From positions 1 to 5,243 of the forward strand of contig JADLAH010000131.1 in NCBI GenBank assembly GCA_020848315.1: a stretch of 5,243 bases of DNA, given 5' to 3'. This stretch comes from Chitinophagales bacterium. GTDB taxonomy: Bacteria > Bacteroidota > Bacteroidia > Chitinophagales > JADIYW01. How positions within the stretch are numbered: the first letter of the stretch is position 1; every line of letters starts with the position of its first letter. This document shows positions 1 through 5,243 of the stretch, piece by piece. The position numbers were made by a program, and so were the translations under genes. Below the pieces are notes generated by a model, which was given only the letters and a program-made list of their open reading frames with translations, was not told where the DNA came from and ran no database searches.

Positions 1-2356
1 CATCGCCGCCATATTGCTCACTTTCATGCTGATAAGACTTCACGTGCGGATATTTTTTCAGATAAAACTGAACAGCCTGTTTCAGCGCTCCGGTTCCTCT
101 ACCATGTATGATTTTAATTTTATGAATACCATACATCACCGCCTTGTCCATAAAATTATCCAATGCGATAATAGCCTCATCCTTCATCATACCCCGCACA
201 TCGAGGTTAAAATCAAATTCACTTTTTTCTATCAGAATTTTAGATGAGAATCTGTTTTTGGATGTCGTTGCTGCCGACTTATTCTCTTTCACCGGCTGCA
301 AAGCAGACAACTTCACTTTGGTTTGTATCTGTCCGAAGGCCACTGTCGCAGTATTATTTTTGATAGACAGCACCTCTCCTATTTCTGCACCATCTTCCAG
401 TTTCACTTTCGAACCTACTGCAATCTCTCCTGAAAAAGAAGTGTTTACAGCCGGCGCATCTTCGAGTTTTTGTTCTATCTTCTCTCTGTTTTCATCAATG
501 TATCGGCGTACTTCCAGAAACTTCTCTTTCTCGTTCTTCTGTTCTTTCCAGGCACGCATTTCATTTTCCAACTGCCGGCTTTCTTCATTAAATCTGTCCA
601 GCAATCGCGCTTCATATTGTTTGAGCAATCGCTTCTTTTCCTTCTCCAATTCCTTGGTCAGCTGCTCATAACTTTTTGTCAGGTCCTGCAGCTGACTTTC
701 CTTTACCTGCACGTTCTTACGCAAGCCTTTGATAAACTGCTTTTCCACCTGAATTTCAGACAACACCTCATCCAGTACTTTTTTATTTTCACCGGTTTTT
801 GATTCCGCCTGCTCAATAATATAAGAAGGCAAACCAGCTTTTCTGGCAATCTCAAATGTGAAGGAACTGCCAGGCTGCCCCGTCTGCAACTGATACATCG
901 GTTGCAGTTTTTTAGTATCAAATGCCATCGCACCACTGAGCATTCCTGCAGTTTGCGCGGCATACACCTTGAGGTTATTGAAGTGCGTGGTAATCACACC
1001 CGACACTTTCTTTTTATGCAGATTATCTAGAATTGCTTCCGCCATCGGGCCACCCAGCGCCGGGTCGGTGCCCATACCCATCTCATCTATCAGCACCATG
1101 GTGCGCTCATTGGCATTTGCCAGAAAATAGCGCATATTGGATAAATGTGAACTATACGTACTCAGGTCGTTTTCGATGGATTGCTCATCGCCGATATCCA
1201 CGAAGAGATTATCGAATACAGACATCACGGAATTTTCGCGGGCAGGTATCAGCATTCCGAACTGCAACATCAATTGTATCAATCCCACCGATTTTAACAC
1301 GATGGATTTTCCACCGGCATTCGGCCCTGAAATCACCATAATCCTGTTGCCGGCATCCAGCAACACCGTATTGTCCACCACCGGTTTGTGTTGTTTCTTA
1401 TGGTGATACAACAATACCGGATGTACAAACTCACGCAGGTAAATCACCTTCTCTTCTGAAAGTTGCGGCATGCTGCCGTTGTACTGCACCGCCATATACG
1501 CTTTCGCCCGGATGACATCCAGTTCTGCCATCAGTCCCTGCAACTCCTCTATCATCGCCTTGTGCGGCTGTATCTTTGCGGTCAATTCAGTCAGAATACG
1601 CTGTATCTCGCGACGTTCCTCAATATGTAAATCCGTGAGTTCATTATTGAGCAATACCGTTTCATTTGGTTCAATAAACGTAATATTTCCATTGTCTGTA
1701 GCATCTGTAATCAATCCTTTGACACTGCGTTTATATTCCGAACGAACAGACAAAACCCGACGTCCGTCGCGGATGGTTTCTTCTGTTTCCGCCAGAAAAT
1801 TCTGTTGTTTGTAATGCTGTATTGCACGGCGGAATGCCGCGTTGATTTCCTGGATTTTATCCTGTATTTTACGGCGAATGGAAGCCAGCGCAGGGCTCGC
1901 ATTTTCTTTCACTATCTCTTTCTCTATGTCTATCACCTTGGTGATGGCTGCAATCAATCCCATTTCCAGGGAATAGGCGCTCATCTTTTCGGCGAGGAAA
2001 GGATATAAAATCTGCCTGGATTTCGGGGTGAAATAGCGGAACAACTCGGCAACTGCGCTGAGTGAATAATACAATTCTATCAACTCCGATTCATGCAAAT
2101 AATAGTGTTCAATGGAAAGCTTATGCAGGAAGGTCAGCTCATTAAATCCGTACTGCGGCAACGCGCTATCGTGCTGCACAATTTCTTTCATTTCCTTCAC
2201 ATACTGCAACTGACGGCTCAGTTCTTCCAACTGGCGGATAAATGACTGGCGCTGCAACAGCTGACGCCCCAGACTGCCGGAACACAATTGTTCCAATTCC
2301 CTGACAATAAAAGGGAAATCAAGCTTCTGAAGCGTATTTTGAGGATGTACATTCAT
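1..2356 (-). CDS. mutS2: Endonuclease MutS2 (Smr-domain MutS homologue), 3' end cut by window edge
   Basis: The frame stays open for 785 codons from ATG at 2356 to the left edge. It should lack only a few residues, since MutS2 proteins are about 780-840 residues and the visible end (YGGD) is close to the usual C-terminus. In order it shows a MutS core/lever region with the MutS2 hallmark around RDGRRVLSVRSEY and FIEPNE; Walker A GPNAGGKS (residues 344-351, nt 1327-1304); the ABC-type signature STYSSHLSNM (399-408); Walker B LIDE (acidic pair D424, E425); the switch histidine H458; a long charged coiled coil (about 515-640); a KOW-like beta domain (about 644-690); and a C-terminal Smr domain with LDVRG (718-722) and HGRGTG (751-756). 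There is no mismatch-recognition domain, which separates it from MutS1. Known roles in the family are suppression of homologous recombination (Helicobacter pylori) and binding of collided ribosomes (Bacillus subtilis); which applies here is not visible. All key motifs are intact and in one frame, so it is not a pseudogene. The frame is open upstream to a TTG at 2383, but ATG 2356 directly precedes the conserved N-terminal helix and is preferred. Confidence 0.96.
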   Translation of the reverse strand, partial: MNVHPQNTLQKLDFPFIVRELEQLCSGSLGRQLLQRQSFIRQLEELSRQLQYVKEMKEIVQHDSALPQYGFNELTFLHKLSIEHYYLHESELIELYYSLSAVAELFRYFTPKSRQILYPFLAEKMSAYSLEMGLIAAITKVIDIEKEIVKENASPALASIRRKIQDKIQEINAAFRRAIQHYKQQNFLAETEETIRDGRRVLSVRSEYKRSVKGLITDATDNGNITFIEPNETVLLNNELTDLHIEERREIQRILTELTAKIQPHKAMIEELQGLMAELDVIRAKAYMAVQYNGSMPQLSEEKVIYLREFVHPVLLYHHKKQHKPVVDNTVLLDAGNRIMVISGPNAGGKSIVLKSVGLIQLMLQFGMLIPARENSVMSVFDNLFVDIGDEQSIENDLSTYSSHLSNMRYFLANANERTMVLIDEMGMGTDPALGGPMAEAILDNLHKKKVSGVITTHFNNLKVYAAQTAGMLSGAMAFDTKKLQPMYQLQTGQPGSSFTFEIARKAGLPSYIIEQAESKTGENKKVLDEVLSEIQVEKQFIKGLRKNVQVKESQLQDLTKSYEQLTKELEKEKKRLLKQYEARLLDRFNEESRQLENEMRAWKEQKNEKEKFLEVRRYIDENREKIEQKLEDAPAVNTSFSGEIAVGSKVKLEDGAEIGEVLSIKNNTATVAFGQIQTKVKLSALQPVKENKSAATTSKNRFSSKILIEKSEFDFNLDVRGMMKDEAIIALDNFMDKAVMYGIHKIKIIHGRGTGALKQAVQFYLKKYPHVKSYQHESEQYGGD

Positions 2357-2380
2357 AGGGAAAAAGCGCTTTACGCGATG

Positions 2381-2413
2381 CAAAAATAAGCATATTATTG
2401 GTCTGCCGGAAAA
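2381..2413 (-). promoter_or_regulatory. Candidate Bacteroidota-type promoter upstream of mutS2
   Basis: On the minus strand, TATTTTTG (2388-2381) matches the Bacteroidota -7 element TAnnTTTG at all six fixed positions. TTTT (2413-2410) lies 21 nt upstream and is a three-of-four match to the -33 TTTG element, at an accepted spacing. Transcription would begin a few bases downstream, giving mutS2 a leader of roughly 15-20 nt. The upstream half overlaps the 3' end of the DUF2520 gene. AT-rich matches of this length arise by chance, and the close gene spacing also allows simple read-through from upstream. Confidence 0.3.
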
Positions 2414-3192
2414 TACATTTTCATGATAGAATCGCTGAGTGTGCGATATACCACTGCCAGCTGAGGATCTTCTGCTTGCAGCAGCGCGATATGTTTTTCA
2501 ATAATCTCTTTATCATTACGCTTAGCGGGACCGGTTTGTGCGTCTTTGGGAGGCAATGTATCTATTTTGTGGATGGTCTCCCGAATCAGCGGCAGCAGCA
2601 TTTCAAATTCGAGCTGATGGCGGTTACAATATTCCTGTGCTATGGCGAACAGATGGTTGGAGAAATTATTGACAAAAACCGCGGCAACGTGTAAATGCTT
2701 GCGCTGCTCATCGGTATATTCGTATACTCTGTCGCTGATAAGGCGGGCAAATCCCATCAGATCAGCCTTGAAAACGGGATTGTTTGCCGTAATCAGTATC
2801 GGCACTTCCTGGATATCAATTTTCTTGGATTTGGAAAACGACTGCAGCGGATAAAAAATACCGGAGTTTTCAAAACCATTAAATACTTCGAGGGAAACAG
2901 AACCGGAAGTATGCACCACCTTTACCGTCGGATTCTTTTCATATACAAATTGTGCCACCTGCCGGATTGCCTCGTCTTTGATAGCAAAAATGAGTAAATC
3001 CACCTCCGTGTTCAGTTCCTCCAGATCGCAGATATATTTCGCATTCGACTGCCAGGCCAGCACTTCGGAATTATCGCACTGCTGACTGAAAATCTGCCCT
3101 ATTTCCACGCCTCTTTTATGCAGTGCTTTGGCTAGATGTGTCGCCACATTACCACTGCCTATAAAAGATACTTTCCGGATGGAGGTGCTCAC
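2395..3192 (-). CDS. Rossmann-like and DUF2520 domain protein (ProC / 6-phosphogluconate-dehydrogenase-like)
   Basis: This is a 265-residue soluble protein with no signal peptide or membrane segment. The N-terminal half is a Rossmann domain: beta strand KVSFIGSGNVATHLA (residues 7-21) carries the GxGNxA dinucleotide loop seen in ProC-like and coenzyme F420-dependent reductase families, followed by LLIFAIKDEAI (66-76) and VVHTSGS (92-98). The C-terminal half is helical and carries DUF2520 motifs: YPLQSFS (114-120), AAVFVNNFSNHL (170-181) and TGPAKRND (220-227). By family it probably binds NAD(P) and may be an oxidoreductase, but its substrate is unknown and nothing here reveals it. Length and both domains look complete. 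The start is GTG at 3192: the only codons between it and the ccmF stop are CAT and ACT, and any later start would cut into the Rossmann strand. No Shine-Dalgarno sequence is visible, so translation may be coupled to ccmF. It lies 6 bp after ccmF and 38 bp before mutS2, which suggests co-transcription. Confidence 0.9.
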   Translation of the reverse strand: MSTSIRKVSFIGSGNVATHLAKALHKRGVEIGQIFSQQCDNSEVLAWQSNAKYICDLEELNTEVDLLIFAIKDEAIRQVAQFVYEKNPTVKVVHTSGSVSLEVFNGFENSGIFYPLQSFSKSKKIDIQEVPILITANNPVFKADLMGFARLISDRVYEYTDEQRKHLHVAAVFVNNFSNHLFAIAQEYCNRHQLEFEMLLPLIRETIHKIDTLPPKDAQTGPAKRNDKEIIEKHIALLQAEDPQLAVVYRTLSDSIMKMYFPADQ

Positions 3193-3198
3193 AGTATG

Positions 3199-5243
3199 TT
3201 ATGATTTATTATCCTGTATTCGTTTGCGCATGCTCATATAGATACCTGCTGTCATCACAAAGCATCCGAGCCAGAGCACATTGATATACGGGAACTTGAT
3301 AGCCTTCATGATAATGAATTTATTCAACTTTTGTTCTACCAGAAACTGCATTTTATTTTCCTGCGGCAAAATCTTGATCATGGAAAAACGGACATTATGC
3401 TTCTCCACTTTGGCAGGAATACTCGTAGCCACATTTTCTCTGACTAGATAAATAGGTTCGACGTAATAGGTAGTATCCAGTGAAATAAATTTCAGCGTAG
3501 CGCCAATGGCAATATCTGTCGGCAGTTTATCAAATCCGTGAATGTGGGCATCGGGATTGATGCCTTCGAGTACCACCATGCACCGGGATGCCGGTATGGT
3601 ATCGCCCACGCTGATGGTATAGGTTTCTTCCACCATAGAATCCGCCGGCGTGCCGTCTTCTTTCAACGGTGCAGAAGTGATATGCGTATACAAATCGCTG
3701 GTGAGCACTTTTCTGGTAGATGGCACCGGGTTATTGCCCATTTTGTTATTCAGCAATATATTCGGATAGAGCGTAAAGGTCTTTTTAATCTCCCCTGATT
3801 GGGTCATTTCCTCATATCGCACCTTAAAGTAAACATGCTGATTGGCAAACGAATCGCCCTGATATGTAACGCGATATTTCCCCATCATAGCCGGCTCATC
3901 CTGATACAGCAATACATTCTCTTCAATTTCTTTCTGAGAAAATCCGCTGCCATAGTCTATCCCGAAGCGGTTGATAGACAATACTTCCTGACGTCCCTGC
4001 GACACCAGAATACCTACAAGCATCAAAGCAAATCCGATGTGCGTCACGGAACCGCCTGCAATTTTCCATTTACCTTTCAGTACCTGCAACACATACTGGA
4101 AGTTGGCCAGAATAGAGAACCAGCTGAAGAGCATCAGCAGGATGTAATCGAGGCGGTACAATTGGAATGGAATAATAAATGCGGCACTTAAAATAACAGC
4201 ACCTAAAGAAGACCATATCAATTGCTTAAGCGAATCTTTTACGGGAGATTTTTTATACTTAAAGTACTGTGTAAATGCAGAACCTAATGCAACCAGAGCG
4301 GCCATCCATATCTGCACATCGTTGTAGTGGCTTTTAATATCGGACGGCGGCGCCAGATTTGTACTCAGTACTTTATTAATAACAGGAAAAGAGGTCAGCA
4401 CAATAATATGCACAGCCGCAAAAACAAATATCAGGGAGCCTATAAAAAGCCAAAACTCTCTGGAATTCAATTGTTCTTCGGTGGCCTTTGAAGGTATTTC
4501 TTTTTTCAGGGTTCTGGAAACCAGCAGATATACCGCAGGTATCAGAAACACCAATACAGTGACAATCAGCTGTCCGCTCATGCCCATATCTGTAAATGAA
4601 TGGACGGAAGCATCTCCGAGAATACCGCTCTTGGTCAGGAAGGATGAGTACAATATCAGTAAAAAGGAAAACAGGAAAAAGAGATAGGTCGCATGCAATG
4701 AATAGCCGGTGTGTTTATAAGCCATCAGGGTATGAATACCAGCTGCCAACACCAGCCACGGAACGAGAGAGGCATTTTCCACCGGATCCCATGCCCAGAA
4801 ACCACCAAAGCTGAGTGCCTCATATGCCCAGGCGCCGCCCATCAGGATACCGGCTCCCAGCACCATCAGCGCAAACAAACTCCACGGCAATACCGGTTTC
4901 ACCCAATCGGTATAATTCTTCTGCCAAAGGGAAGCGATGGCATAAGCTGCCGGAATAGTCGTCGCGGCAAACCCCAGAAACAAGGTCGGCGGGTGAATCA
5001 CCATCCAGTAGTTTTGCAAAGACGGGTTTAAACCGGAACCGTCTTCGGGCACCCAGTCCGGATTCATCCGGAAAATGGGAATATCCATGGTGTCTTTTAC
5101 CAGCGCAAAAGGACTTGAACCTAACTTATAACCGAAGAAATAAATACCTAGCAACATGGAACCCAGCATAATCTGCGCCAGGGATACGATACTCAGCACC
5201 GGACTCTCCCACTCTTTTGCTCTGAAAATCAGCACACAACCCA
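3199..5243 (-). CDS. ccmF: CcmF-type cytochrome c heme lyase subunit (often annotated CcsA), 5' end cut by window edge
   Basis: This is an integral membrane protein of System I cytochrome c maturation. CcmF takes heme from holo-CcmE and, with CcmH-type partners, attaches it to CXXCH sites of apocytochromes on the outer face of the inner membrane. About 680 residues are visible. Numbering from the GTG at 5235, there are about eleven membrane segments (about 10-36, 78-103, 115-133, 155-172, 180-199, 219-240, 260-284, 307-324, 335-356, 362-386, 394-413), then a periplasmic domain (about 415-645) and a last membrane helix (651-667). The tryptophan-rich WWD motif GGFWAWDPVENASLVPW (144-160) has the CcmF form WDPVENA, not the CcsA form WDPKET or the CcmC form. 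Histidines H81 (IHPP), H168, H212 (VHSF) and H399 (THIGFAL) match the spacing of the four heme-ligand histidines of E. coli CcmF. By that alignment roughly 90 N-terminal residues lie outside the window. GTG 5235 is internal: the frame continues upstream as Gly-Cys to the edge. The stop is TAA at 3201-3199. Confidence 0.94.
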   Translation of the reverse strand, partial: GCVLIFRAKEWESPVLSIVSLAQIMLGSMLLGIYFFGYKLGSSPFALVKDTMDIPIFRMNPDWVPEDGSGLNPSLQNYWMVIHPPTLFLGFAATTIPAAYAIASLWQKNYTDWVKPVLPWSLFALMVLGAGILMGGAWAYEALSFGGFWAWDPVENASLVPWLVLAAGIHTLMAYKHTGYSLHATYLFFLFSFLLILYSSFLTKSGILGDASVHSFTDMGMSGQLIVTVLVFLIPAVYLLVSRTLKKEIPSKATEEQLNSREFWLFIGSLIFVFAAVHIIVLTSFPVINKVLSTNLAPPSDIKSHYNDVQIWMAALVALGSAFTQYFKYKKSPVKDSLKQLIWSSLGAVILSAAFIIPFQLYRLDYILLMLFSWFSILANFQYVLQVLKGKWKIAGGSVTHIGFALMLVGILVSQGRQEVLSINRFGIDYGSGFSQKEIEENVLLYQDEPAMMGKYRVTYQGDSFANQHVYFKVRYEEMTQSGEIKKTFTLYPNILLNNKMGNNPVPSTRKVLTSDLYTHITSAPLKEDGTPADSMVEETYTISVGDTIPASRCMVVLEGINPDAHIHGFDKLPTDIAIGATLKFISLDTTYYVEPIYLVRENVATSIPAKVEKHNVRFSMIKILPQENKMQFLVEQKLNKFIIMKAIKFPYINVLWLGCFVMTAGIYMSMRKRIQDNKS

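Noticed and set aside
144..671. A 175-codon open frame on the plus strand, rich in Ser and Phe.
   Set aside because: It is antisense to the coiled-coil and Smr region of mutS2. Its composition is what the complement of Lys/Glu-rich codons gives, and it shows no domain or start signal.
703..963. An 86-codon open frame on the minus strand in a different frame from mutS2.
   Set aside because: It overlaps the mutS2 frame, whose ATPase and clamp motifs run unbroken through this stretch. It is a chance frame with no recognisable feature.
2363..2372. Perfect 10-bp palindrome AAAGCGCTTT in the gap before mutS2, considered as an operator or terminator stem.
   Set aside because: It has no loop, is short and single-copy in the window, and is not followed by a T-tract expected for a terminator. 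It is compatible with chance.
3799..4191. A 130-codon open frame on the plus strand.
   Set aside because: It lies opposite the conserved CcmF frame, including the codon for the conserved histidine at 4041-4039, and has no recognisable protein features.
5233..5235. GTG as a possible true start of the CcmF protein.
   Set aside because: The frame is open upstream to the edge, and the four-histidine spacing against E. coli CcmF shows roughly 90 residues missing before this point.
1..5243. Search for mobile elements, CRISPR arrays, tRNA or rRNA genes, tandem repeats, or an undescribed system.
   Set aside because: The window is almost fully occupied by three conserved co-directional genes with intact motifs, and no repeat or insertion boundary was seen by eye.

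Overview
The window reads as ordinary core-genome DNA, most likely from a member of the Bacteroidota, possibly near the Chitinophagales. The evidence for this is the style of the MutS2 ATPase motifs (a GTDPALGGP segment after the Walker B acidic pair), a CcmF-type cytochrome c assembly protein next to a DUF2520 protein, the lack of clear Shine-Dalgarno sequences, and one candidate promoter with the Bacteroidota TAnnTTTG element. The assignment is inferred from gene content, because no taxonomic marker gene is present.

All three genes lie on the minus strand and are read from the right edge to the left edge. A CcmF-type heme lyase (3199-5243) lacks its N-terminus at the right edge. After 6 bp comes a DUF2520 Rossmann-fold protein (2395-3192, GTG start). 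After a further 38 bp comes mutS2 (1-2356), which is open to the left edge and lacks only its last few codons. Coding sequence covers nearly the whole window. No gene-free stretch is longer than 38 bp, and no tRNA, rRNA, mobile element, CRISPR array or long repeat was seen.

The close spacing suggests one transcription unit, at least for ccmF and the DUF2520 gene. mutS2 could also have its own promoter in the 38-bp gap. The three products do not form an obvious pathway: cytochrome c maturation at the membrane, a soluble probable nucleotide-binding protein of unknown substrate, and a DNA- or ribosome-associated ATPase/nuclease. I found no convincing new biological system. The points worth a second look are the functionally orphan DUF2520 gene, its in-frame GTG start just after the ccmF stop, and the candidate mutS2 promoter.
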